From: Fulvivirga ligni
GTDB lineage: Bacteria > Bacteroidota > Bacteroidia > Cytophagales > Cyclobacteriaceae
Direction: 5' to 3'
Length of the DNA stretch: 64,000 nucleotides
NCBI RefSeq assembly: GCF_021389935.1
Contig: NZ_CP089979.1
Span: 4,879,001-4,943,000 of the forward strand
Shown here: in pieces, positions 55,877-63,544 of the stretch
Numbering within the stretch: position 1 is the stretch's first letter
Layout: each line of letters opens with the position of its first letter
Translations under genes and position numbers: made by a program
Notes under the pieces: generated by a model
What the model was told of the DNA's origin: nothing
Database searches by the model: none
What the model saw: the letters and a program-made list of their open reading frames with translations, nothing else

Positions 55877-56944
55877 TCACTTTTTCAATTCATTCATCAA
55901 AGCAAAGCAGAGCGCATCTATTTGGCCGTGATCCTTATGAAATGCAGAAATGTTTGTAAGAATAATTACAGCATTCTCTTTATTTGTGTCAATAGCCATG
56001 CTAGAGGTATATCCACCGGTCCCTCCATTATGCCATATCCATTCTTCACCACTTTTGGTAGTGAGTAAATGCCAGCCTAAGCCCATTTCCATCTTGCTGT
56101 TTACTTTGAAGGTTGGCTTTTTGGTTAGGGCTAAAGCTTCATCGTTTTCATTAAACTGAGCTTGAGCAAACCTGGCCAAATCTTCCACATTAGAAATAAT
56201 GGCACCTGCAGCAGATAAGGCATTGAGGTCCCAATTTGAAGTAATGTTACCATTATAATCCCTCCCCTTTACAAGTGGATTTTCAAGCTCCTTTCTATCA
56301 ATGGTAGAACTCTTCATGTTATACTTGGTAAAGGCATATTTGTCTAATAGATCAGCATAAGATGTTTCAGTTTGTTTAGACATGATATAACCTAATAAAC
56401 CGACACCCAGATTAGAATACTCATAATGCGTTCCCGGTGTGTTGTCTAATTTCAGATCATGCGACAAATATTCCATCAATTCATCTTCGCCATAGTCTTT
56501 ATATGGGTTAGCCATGTCAGTCCCGAAATAATTAAAGTTAGTAGGCATTTTTGGCAGCCCGGCAGTATGGTTGGCCAGTTGCAGAAGGGTAATTTCCTGG
56601 TCTACATGAAGTGGGTCAGCGATATATTTCTGAATAGGATCTGAAAGACTTAAACTCCCCTCTCCCACCAAATTGGCAAGTATTGTTGAGGTAAATACTT
56701 TGGTTATAGAACCAATTTCATACATACTTGTGCTGTTGTCTATCGGTTCCGGTTTTCCATTTTTAATCAAAAAACCATGGTATTTCACCTCACCATTTTT
56801 TATGCAAGCAATAGACACCTCCGTTTTATTGGGAAATGGTGATAACTTTTCAGTAATGATATTTCTCTGATCTACAGTGAAATCCTGAGCAACGGCAGTG
56901 AAAGCCGAAAATAACGTTAGAGCTAGTAAGACAACATTCTTCAT
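55877..56944 (-). CDS. Serine hydrolase, class C beta-lactamase-like
   Basis: 355 residues with signal peptide ending TAVAQD. The class C beta-lactamase/D,D-peptidase motifs are complete: SxxK as SITK in YEIGSITKVFTSTIL, YxN as YSN in THYEYSNLGVGLLGY, and the third-strand motif HNGGTGGY near residue 310. It is a periplasmic penicillin-recognising hydrolase; it may be a peptidase, esterase or true lactamase, and the sequence alone cannot decide. Alone on the minus strand. Confidence 0.93.
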   Translation of the reverse strand: MKNVVLLALTLFSAFTAVAQDFTVDQRNIITEKLSPFPNKTEVSIACIKNGEVKYHGFLIKNGKPEPIDNSTSMYEIGSITKVFTSTILANLVGEGSLSLSDPIQKYIADPLHVDQEITLLQLANHTAGLPKMPTNFNYFGTDMANPYKDYGEDELMEYLSHDLKLDNTPGTHYEYSNLGVGLLGYIMSKQTETSYADLLDKYAFTKYNMKSSTIDRKELENPLVKGRDYNGNITSNWDLNALSAAGAIISNVEDLARFAQAQFNENDEALALTKKPTFKVNSKMEMGLGWHLLTTKSGEEWIWHNGGTGGYTSSMAIDTNKENAVIILTNISAFHKDHGQIDALCFALMNELKK

Positions 56945-57082
56945 TCTATAAGTTTAATAAAAAATGTGGTTACATAGCAATTCATTTAAGTAAAGAATAA
57001 CCTGAGGCGATGCTGGGAAGAGCTCAAATCCACCTTTCGAGCCCTTCATGATCAGCGCAATGTATTAAAACTCCCTTACCTA

Positions 57083-57544
57083 TTATTCATCAAGGGCAAT
57101 CATAATGTCTACTTCAGCATTTCCTCTATCCATGGATTTCTTTCCAAATACCTCAAAATCGGCGGTGTATGCTCTCCCTAAATTCTGTCCCCAGATTTCT
57201 ACCCATTTTTTATAAATAACACCTTGATCCAAGTCGCCTTTGGCCAAAAATGGAGTATAAGTGCCTCCTGTAAAGGCCTGACCTACCATGCCCTCAGGAA
57301 TATTATCCAATCTGGCAACCCGACAGCCTAAAATGGTATCATAGGGTTTAGTGAAGTCACTTTCATAGTTGGTGTAAATAGATAAGACCTCGTCATCTAC
57401 TCGATTGGGTATCTTCTCAATTATGCTTTCAGAGATAAATGTTTGCCACAAACCGCCAATATCTTCGGCCGACTGGCCATTTTCATTAGTAGTTCTCACC
57501 GATATACCGATGACCTGGAAAGGTTCAATTTTGATCTTTTGCAT
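57083..57544 (-). CDS. GyrI-like/effector-binding domain protein
   Basis: 153 residues of the AraC-effector-binding (GyrI-like) fold: PFQVIGISVRTTNENGQ at the start, GLWQTFI, and WGQNLGRAYTADFEVFG near the C-terminus. The fold binds small hydrophobic compounds; no DNA-binding part is present. It follows a WYL-type regulator by 54 bases on the same strand and probably serves the same response, which also faces a MATE exporter. Confidence 0.9.
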   Translation of the reverse strand: MQKIKIEPFQVIGISVRTTNENGQSAEDIGGLWQTFISESIIEKIPNRVDDEVLSIYTNYESDFTKPYDTILGCRVARLDNIPEGMVGQAFTGGTYTPFLAKGDLDQGVIYKKWVEIWGQNLGRAYTADFEVFGKKSMDRGNAEVDIMIALDE

Positions 57545-57598
57545 TCTTTTTCGTTTATGTTTAATGCAAATCTAAAGTGAGGATATGTCAAGGGTATG

Positions 57599-58306
57599 TC
57601 AGGGGTTAGTCCATTTTTTCTTCATTTCTTCAAAATATTTTTCCAGCGTAATATCATGTGGGTCAAAGGTGTCCATACAAACTGTTAACTGCCTGATACA
57701 ATCTAAGCGAAATGCTCTAAAATCCTTCCTTAAGCGGCAATAGGCCAACATTACCCAATTATCTTGTGTTTGGATTAACGCAAAAGGTTCTACCTCTCTT
57801 TCAGTACTTTCTTTTTGAAGAGAATGGTATTCAATTTTGACCAGATTATACGCTGTAATGGCCGTCTGCAGTTGAATAAGATGATTACTACTCTCTTCAG
57901 CCTTACTATATTTTCTCACCTGAATTCTTCTGGTGAGCATATCAGCTTTATCTCGCTGTGAGAGTCGCAGGGTAGACCTTATCTTTTCTGTAGCCGACTT
58001 ATAGGCGTCCACCAGCGAATGATCTGGATTGTTATTGATGATTTGCTCCGCAGTGATCAAAGCATTTGCTTCCTGCTCAGTAAACATAACCGGAGGCAAA
58101 TTATAACCCTGCATAATGGTATAGCCCCTGCCCTCTTCTGTGATCACCGGAATACCTGACTGCTCCAGCGTACGAATATCTCTGTAGACCGTTCTGATAC
58201 TTATATTATGCTTGTCTGCAATATCCCGGGCCGTAACTATACGCTTTGACTGCAACTGCGTAACGATGGCCGTGAGTCTTGCCAGCCGGGGTTTATCCTC
58301 TGCCAT
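57599..58306 (-). CDS. YafY-type HTH/WYL transcriptional regulator
   Basis: The ATG at 58306 is chosen over 58336 because the usual start MAEDKPRLARLTAIVTQLQS lies there. An N-terminal helix-turn-helix (about 15-60, TARDIADKHNISIRTVYRDI) is followed by a WYL domain (about 130-225). The WYL domain carries the YCRLRKDFRAFRLDCIRQL region that matches the WYL ligand-binding site, though the motif itself appears as VMLAYC. It is divergent from the MATE exporter and followed by the GyrI-like gene. The inducer is unknown. Confidence 0.93.
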   Translation of the reverse strand: MAEDKPRLARLTAIVTQLQSKRIVTARDIADKHNISIRTVYRDIRTLEQSGIPVITEEGRGYTIMQGYNLPPVMFTEQEANALITAEQIINNNPDHSLVDAYKSATEKIRSTLRLSQRDKADMLTRRIQVRKYSKAEESSNHLIQLQTAITAYNLVKIEYHSLQKESTEREVEPFALIQTQDNWVMLAYCRLRKDFRAFRLDCIRQLTVCMDTFDPHDITLEKYFEEMKKKWTNP

Positions 58307-58323
58307 AATGTGAAATGCTAATC

Positions 58324-58364
58324 GGGTTAAGTTCAAATTTTATAAAAAATATTATAATTAACCC
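58324..58364. promoter_or_regulatory. Inverted repeat GGGTTAA-N27-TTAACCC in the WYL/MATE gap
   Basis: A 7-bp perfect inverted repeat with an AT-rich spacer that itself contains TTATAA twice. It lies between the divergent start codons of the WYL regulator and the MATE exporter, the expected place for an operator controlling both. TAACTTCG at 58373-58380 is a possible -7 element for the exporter. Confidence 0.45.
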
Positions 58365-58402
58365 AAAATCTTTAACTTCGAGCCCCATTTTCTATCCTAT
58401 CT

Positions 58403-59770
58403 ATGAAAGCTGACTTACAACTTGATAAAGAGCCTATTTCCAAACTCTTCTTCAAATACTATTTCCCTGCCCTAACCAGTTTGCTTTCTATTACTGCACA
58501 CCAGGTGATTGACGGTATACTTTTAAGCCATTATGTTGGTAAAGATGGTGTGGCGGCAGCGGGCCTATTTGGCACAGTAATTACCTTTTTCATAGCACTT
58601 ATACTCACTTTGGTGATTGGAGGTGGTATATCTATTGGCAAAAACATTGGCAGCAAGCAATACAATAAAGCTCGGGGAATCTTTGAATTTATTCTAAGCT
58701 GGACACTAGCCATTGGGGTGATAGTAGTAGCTCTGGCACCAATAGTATGCGAAGACATAGTGCATTTTCTCACCGGCTCTGATAACCAACTCTACGACAG
58801 CACTTATGGCTACACTTTTTGGGGCTTCATGTGGATACCCTTGTTTTTGATAAGGACCGTACTTGGAAATGTTATTAGCCATGATGGTGCACCAAAAATA
58901 TCTCGCAATGCCACTTTAGTGGCCGCTCTTGTGAACATTGTGCTAGACTTCATATTCATCGGATGGCTAGACATGGGTACCAGAGGAGCTTCCATTGCCA
59001 CAGGGATTGCTCTAATGATTTCATGCTTATACATGCTCTACTATTTGTATCAGGGTAAAGGACACATAAGTATAAGAGGTTTCAAACTAAGTTTCACCTT
59101 GCCTCAATGGAAAGAGATCATACGGCATGGTATACCGTCATTGATTTCTGAACTATCATTTGTAGCCGGGTTAATTCTGATCAACCGTAGTCTGGTCAGC
59201 TATGGCTCCACTGCCGTTGAGGTTTTTGGGATAGTGAACTATGCAAGTTTTATATTTCTGAGGCTTTTCACGGCGGCACTTGTATCGGTCCTGCCCATCG
59301 TATCATTCAACATTGGAGCATCATTACCAGAAAGGGTTATTCAGACGTTGAAATTTTCCATTGCCTTTACTATACTTTTAGGAATTATAATCTCCATTTT
59401 GAGCTTTATTATTCCTTCCTTTCTCATTGATACATTCGCCAGCCATGAGACCTTAGATTATAAAGAATTGATGGTAGAAGCATTTGGGTTATTTTTCCTG
59501 CTATTCCTTTCTGCAGGACCAAATTATATCCTCGCTGCTTACTTCCAAAGTGTAGGCCACACTACTGTTTCAATCACTTTAAACGCACTAAAAGGGTTTA
59601 TTTTGATCGCTTTTCTGCTATATATTTTGAATGATTTACTGGAAATGGGAACTACAGGCATATGGATTTCGAGATCGGGCGCCGAGATTGCGGCCTTCAT
59701 ATTGGTCGGACTTTATAGTCTGATTAGAAAAGATAGGTTTTATAGTAAAGAGGCCATTTTAAATAAGTAA
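58403..59770 (+). CDS. MATE family efflux transporter
   Basis: 455 residues with 12 membrane helices in two halves. The opening LDKEPISKLFFKYYFPALTSLL and the paired repeats with GIPSLISELSFVAGLILIN and NIGASLPERVIQTLKF are typical of MATE exporters (NorM/DinF group). It probably uses a Na+ or proton gradient to export cationic compounds. The divergent WYL regulator and its GyrI-like partner suggest it is induced by a substrate they bind. Confidence 0.94.
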   Translation: MKADLQLDKEPISKLFFKYYFPALTSLLSITAHQVIDGILLSHYVGKDGVAAAGLFGTVITFFIALILTLVIGGGISIGKNIGSKQYNKARGIFEFILSWTLAIGVIVVALAPIVCEDIVHFLTGSDNQLYDSTYGYTFWGFMWIPLFLIRTVLGNVISHDGAPKISRNATLVAALVNIVLDFIFIGWLDMGTRGASIATGIALMISCLYMLYYLYQGKGHISIRGFKLSFTLPQWKEIIRHGIPSLISELSFVAGLILINRSLVSYGSTAVEVFGIVNYASFIFLRLFTAALVSVLPIVSFNIGASLPERVIQTLKFSIAFTILLGIIISILSFIIPSFLIDTFASHETLDYKELMVEAFGLFFLLFLSAGPNYILAAYFQSVGHTTVSITLNALKGFILIAFLLYILNDLLEMGTTGIWISRSGAEIAAFILVGLYSLIRKDRFYSKEAILNK

Positions 59771-59805
59771 TTCATGTTGCTTTGATCTTTATAGAATGAG
59801 CGGCA

Positions 59806-60330
59806 TCAATGTGTTAATTTGTTTCTTTCCAGGTCACTTTCTATTCTATCTACCAGGGTTTCCACCTTTTTAAAGTCTTTCTTATCTTTTATGATATATT
59901 TCAATGAGTGGCTTTGTCCTTTATGCTTAAATGACACCTCATTGTTACCACCATGATGAACGCCGAAAATATCGCGGGGTTTACCAGCATATTCCTCTAC
60001 ATAAATAACAAGGTCCTCCAGTTCTATAAAAGGAATTACCACCTCTTCAATTTTAAAATGATCATATGCTATGGTGAATTTCTCCTTTCTAAAACCATAT
60101 GCAGTGATACCCATATATTTATCATCACGTTCCTTCATTTTAAGTATGCCTATAATTGCAGCAATAGCACCTATTAAAGTAAGACCTATACCTAAAATCC
60201 CAATGGCATAAAGAGCAATAATACCCAATATACCGAGGACGATAAGAAAATTATAAAGCAACATCTTATTTACTTTCTTCCTACTCTTCTCAAATAGGTA
60301 GGTTTTGTATTCATTTACAATTTCAGGCAT
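59806..60330 (-). CDS. Membrane protein of unknown function
   Basis: The ATG at 60330 is chosen; the frame extends to a TTG at 60348, which adds only six residues. 174 residues with two membrane helices at about 28-65 (LLYNFLIVLGILGIIALYAI), then a PH-like or beta-rich cytoplasmic part (MGITAYGFRKEKFTIAYDHF, VVIPFIELEDLVIYVEE). It is similar in arrangement to small two-helix proteins with a PH-like domain. The function is unknown. It lies on the same strand as the operon upstream, 65 bases after TIGR02117. Confidence 0.7.
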   Translation of the reverse strand: MPEIVNEYKTYLFEKSRKKVNKMLLYNFLIVLGILGIIALYAIGILGIGLTLIGAIAAIIGILKMKERDDKYMGITAYGFRKEKFTIAYDHFKIEEVVIPFIELEDLVIYVEEYAGKPRDIFGVHHGGNNEVSFKHKGQSHSLKYIIKDKKDFKKVETLVDRIESDLERNKLTH

Positions 60331-60395
60331 AAAAGGTTTATTTATCAATCTTCAAAGATGATAGATTATCTTAAAATATAAATACTAAATGGCTA

Positions 60396-61040
60396 TTAAT
60401 ACTTCGAAAGTAATCCAAAATCAAAAGGAGTCCATAAACAACTTTTGAGGCCTGCGTCTTTAAAAACAGAATTCACCCAAGTATTACAAGTATAAATGCA
60501 TGAATAACTTCCTTCTGCTTTATAAAAATCATCTATAGCGGTATACCCCTTATTTTCAAGTTGAATAATTTGTGAAGCCTGGTCTCTTTTAAATGATTGA
60601 GAGATTCTCTCATTTAGGATTTCTAATTGTCTGGCACTGACCTTTATGGCCTGCCAATCTTTATGCACGCCTCTATACCTGGTGACATGCATTAATGTTG
60701 AACTCTTTAAAAATAGAGCCCCAAAAGCATTTCCAAAAGTAAGGTCATCCCAGGTTCTGGTGTTGAGGTAGAAGTTCTCATCACCCCAACCAAAAGAAAT
60801 ATAGTTTTCACCCGGTTTATGGTAAAGCTGCCTATATAAGTCTTCATCCAGATCAGCTTTAGAAATGGCAATATCCAGGTGAACACCATTGGTGTGCAAA
60901 TAAATGGTGTGATTTTCATTGCCAGTCGAGTTATTCTCTCCCACTGTTATGAAACTACAGATAAGGGCAATTGATGCATATAGCAATGGAAGCAATAAAA
61001 CATAAAAGATCCATTGGAATATCTTTTTAAGGATTTTCAT
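60396..61040 (-). CDS. TIGR02117 (DUF2459) family protein
   Basis: 214 residues with an N-terminal membrane helix (about 8-32). The body has conserved stretches: YLHTNGVHLDIAIS, YISFGWGDENFYLNT, LMHVTRYRG and YSCIYTCNTWVNSVFKDAGL. The last includes a Cys-Asn-Thr-Trp stretch typical of the family. TIGR02117 proteins are envelope proteins of unknown role, often near urease or other genes. It ends a four-gene minus-strand operon. Confidence 0.9.
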   Translation of the reverse strand: MKILKKIFQWIFYVLLLPLLYASIALICSFITVGENNSTGNENHTIYLHTNGVHLDIAISKADLDEDLYRQLYHKPGENYISFGWGDENFYLNTRTWDDLTFGNAFGALFLKSSTLMHVTRYRGVHKDWQAIKVSARQLEILNERISQSFKRDQASQIIQLENKGYTAIDDFYKAEGSYSCIYTCNTWVNSVFKDAGLKSCLWTPFDFGLLSKY

Positions 61041-61052
61041 TATTTACCACCT

Positions 61053-61289
61053 TTAATAAATATTAAAAAGTATTATGATGATGAGAAGAGCCAGCAGATG
61101 CGTAATAATTCTTTGCTTTCTCCTTCTTTTCGATGAGCTCATTTCAAAAATAAATAGCGATAAACAGATTATTGGAGAATAAAGGATCATTACCACTCCA
61201 GGACCTGGTGCGCATGGCCCGGATGGCATAAGATTATCAGATATAACAGCGATTATAAAATAAATTGCATAGAATAATATTAGCTGCAT
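61053..61289 (-). CDS. Small membrane protein of unknown function
   Basis: 78 residues with three hydrophobic segments (LILFYAIYFIIAVI, GVVMILYSPIICLSLFIF and LLALLIIIILFNIY), separated by a PSGPCAPGPG loop and a basic SSSKRRRKQR loop. Starts at ATG four bases after the macro-domain stop and ends 12 bases before the TIGR02117 gene, so it belongs to the same operon. No family recognised. Confidence 0.75.
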   Translation of the reverse strand: MQLILFYAIYFIIAVISDNLMPSGPCAPGPGVVMILYSPIICLSLFIFEMSSSKRRRKQRIITHLLALLIIIILFNIY

Positions 61290-61293
61290 TTGA

Positions 61294-61871
61294 TTAATGG
61301 GTTAGATAACTATGGTACTTTTTCACATCCATGTAATTCATAAATTCTGGAATATTTGCTTTTACTATCTCTTGATATGCCATATACATTTGTTTAGCAC
61401 TTATTAATGGAGGCATTTTGCCAGTACCCGTACATAACCCGGGCACAGTAACTCTATTAATGTCATGATGAGTTTTTAATTCCTGTAAAATTGCCTTTAT
61501 GGCCAAGTAAGCATTTACAGTGTCCCCGATATTGTTACTAGTTGGAACGCGCATTGTGGGTGCACAGATCACATATTTTTTAAAATCTTCAATCCAAATA
61601 GTCTCAGCCTGACCAACCAATAATTCGTTGATAGGGCGTTTTGAAATCCTCTCTCTAAGCTCTGATTGAATTTGCCAACCATAGTTCTTTGAAATCAGGA
61701 AATCCAATCCACCATCCATAAAACCAAATGAATTACCCGGACTCACAATGGCATCTGATTCCAAGTCAAATATATCTCCTTCAACAATCTTTACATCCGT
61801 TTCAAACTGAAAGTAGTGCTCCCATGCCTTACCAAGTTCAGAAAAGTTGTGTGAACCAAAACTATTTCCAT
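61294..61871 (-). CDS. Macro domain protein, frameshifted near its start
   Basis: The frame open in the sequence begins only at TTG 61764 (ESDAIVSPGNSFGFMDGG), which cuts off the first strand of the domain. Upstream in the same frame lie SELGKAWEHYFQFETDVKIV and EGDIFD, and in the other frame the ATG at 61871 gives MEIVLVHTTF. Together MEIVLVHTTF plus SELGKAWEHYF is a normal N-terminus for this family, joined by adding one base to a T4 run (plus-strand A4, 61842-61845). Macro domains bind or hydrolyse ADP-ribose derivatives. The start is four bases after the L,D-transpeptidase stop. Confidence 0.85.
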
Positions 61872-61875
61872 GATA

Positions 61876-62613
61876 TCAATTTACCTCATGCCTACCAGAG
61901 GATAAAAAACCTACTGAGGGCAGTTGTTTCGTTTTATTAAATATGTCGTAGCCTTTCTTCAGATCAGTCCACAAAGCTACTTTTGCTGAATTTGCACCAT
62001 ACTTTTCAGACAGTCGGGTAAATTCGCCTTCGGTGAGCCTGGATGGAAAGATACTTACTGGCACTTTAGATTGACCGCCATTAGTAGCCTCTACACAGAA
62101 AATGTAAAGCTCTTTAATTTGCTCATTAGTCATTGGGAGACAACCTATAGTTACACAATAACCATGAATAAATATGTCCCCTCCAAGATGATTTTTTAGT
62201 CCCAAAACCTTATCAGATTTATTTGGGTAATTAATACCTAAAGACAGATAATACCTGCTACTTGGATTAAATCTATCAATATGATAAAATCCTTCCGGAA
62301 TCTGTAAATCCCCCTGTTTACGCTTCGGCCCCAATGCACCAGACGTATTACAAACGGCATAGGTTTTTATAAGCTTAAACTGAGCATCACCCCTGTTCCG
62401 TCCCCATAACTCAAGTTCCTTTTCCAATTTAAAAGCCCTAATGTATAATTCTATTTTACTCTTACTGAGACGGTTATCCTCCAACAGTTGAGCCATACTC
62501 TGCCCTTTATCCTCATAAGCCTGTCGAACTCGTGGATATTTGAGCTGCTCCTCTTTAAATGAGCCTGCAGTTACAAAAATGATTACCACAAAAGGGAGAA
62601 ATTTGCTAAACAT
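61876..62613 (-). CDS. L,D-transpeptidase-like protein (YafK/DpaA branch)
   Basis: 245 residues with signal peptide ending VTAGSFK. The catalytic region FIHGYCVTIGCLPMTNEQI near residues 148-166 holds His and Cys in the pattern of the YafK/LdtF (DpaA) group of YkuD-fold proteins. In E. coli DpaA cleaves the link between Braun lipoprotein and peptidoglycan; Bacteroidota members probably act on murein or its anchored proteins. It heads the operon with a macro-domain, a small membrane and a TIGR02117 gene. Confidence 0.9.
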   Translation of the reverse strand: MFSKFLPFVVIIFVTAGSFKEEQLKYPRVRQAYEDKGQSMAQLLEDNRLSKSKIELYIRAFKLEKELELWGRNRGDAQFKLIKTYAVCNTSGALGPKRKQGDLQIPEGFYHIDRFNPSSRYYLSLGINYPNKSDKVLGLKNHLGGDIFIHGYCVTIGCLPMTNEQIKELYIFCVEATNGGQSKVPVSIFPSRLTEGEFTRLSEKYGANSAKVALWTDLKKGYDIFNKTKQLPSVGFLSSGRHEVN

Positions 62614-62685
62614 GATGTATTTAGATTACAGCAATAACCAGCAATATAGGAAAAGACACATCTTAAGTGAAAATTAATTGGATTA

Positions 62686-62860
62686 TCGCGTTATAAACGA
62701 TAGTCTCAGGCATCCTCGTTGAAAGTTTTAATAGCGTTACAAACGCTAGTCTCTGACATCCTCGTTGCAAACGAGGATGAGCTTTGTTTGGTATAAATAA
62801 TATTGAAATCTTATCCTCGTTTTTAACGAGGATTTGTAGAGAAGAACGTTTGTAACGTTC
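62686..62860. repeat. REP hairpin cluster at the 3-prime end of the transposase gene
   Basis: Two head-to-tail copies of the unit GCGTTACAAACGC-TAGTCTC-x-GCATCCTCGTT begin at 62688 (degenerate) and 62734. The second closes as a perfect 10-bp hairpin CATCCTCGTT-GCA-AACGAGGATG (62757-62779). An inverted hairpin ATCCTCGTT-TTT-AACGAGGAT follows at 62813-62833 and GAACGTT-TGT-AACGTTC at 62844-62860. The last hairpin overlaps the stop codon of the transposase. Confidence 0.75.
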
Positions 62861-63404
62861 ATACCAATATCACTGGAAGCATGCCTTTGCCTCCAGCATA
62901 ATCTATAGCACTACTATATAAATAATGATTAGGAAATGCCACTATTCCCGCTTTAACAGGATTATCATGGATATAATCTATTTTATTCATCATATCAATA
63001 TTGGTTAGGTTGATGGCATGATTATCATCTCTCCATAGTTTATAATAAGGAGCTCTGCGACTTCTCAGAGCTTCAAAAGCAAACTTATCAAGCAACCAAT
63101 CTCTTCTACTCTCAGGTATTTCCTTTATTGCCTCCACAATACGCTTGGAAGTAAACTTTTTAAAGTCTCTTAAGAATCCTGACATACCTAAATCAGAGGT
63201 TACCCGAGCCACAATATGAACGTGATTGCTCATAATTACCCATGAAAATAAGTTCAACCCTTTATTTTTAATGCAGTGATCTAATGACTCCACGAGAATA
63301 TCCTTATAGTCTTTTCTACTAAATACATCTACCCAATACACTACTGTCATGGTAATAAAATAGCACGCATGCTGATCTTTAATGTGGTATGAATCTCCAG
63401 ACAT
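62859..63404 (-). CDS. REP-associated tyrosine transposase (RAYT)
   Basis: 181 residues of the Y1 transposase (IS200/IS605-like) superfamily. Motifs: YFITMTVVYWVDVF at the start, SWVIMSNHVHIVARV with the catalytic HUH pair (His-Val-His), and the C-terminal YIHDNPVKAGIVAFPNHYLYSSAIDY of the REP-associated branch. It probably nicks and joins single-stranded REP hairpins. Matching REP units lie on both sides, at 62686-62860 and 63487-63536. The gene is intact. Confidence 0.95.
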   Translation of the reverse strand: MSGDSYHIKDQHACYFITMTVVYWVDVFSRKDYKDILVESLDHCIKNKGLNLFSWVIMSNHVHIVARVTSDLGMSGFLRDFKKFTSKRIVEAIKEIPESRRDWLLDKFAFEALRSRRAPYYKLWRDDNHAINLTNIDMMNKIDYIHDNPVKAGIVAFPNHYLYSSAIDYAGGKGMLPVILV

Positions 63405-63486
63405 AGGCTGGAGAAGGTAGCTATTTATTTAATATTTGGGAGGTGTGGTTTTGTGGATATTGTTGCTTGGGTGATGTTTTTGACTT

Positions 63487-63536
63487 AATCGCGTTACAAA
63501 CGCTAGTCTCGGGCATCCTCGTTATAAACGAAGATG
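63487..63536. repeat. REP unit upstream of the transposase gene
   Basis: GCGTTACAAACGC-TAGTCTCGGG-CATCCTCGTT-ATA-AACGAAGATG. The hairpin at 63514-63536 has one mismatch. It is the third copy of the unit found downstream of the transposase gene and lies in the same orientation. Confidence 0.72.
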
Positions 63537-63544
63537 AGGGTGAC

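Noticed and set aside
62686-63536. CRISPR array
   Set aside because: The repeats are hairpin units with irregular spacing and inverted orientation flanking a transposase; no regular unique spacers.
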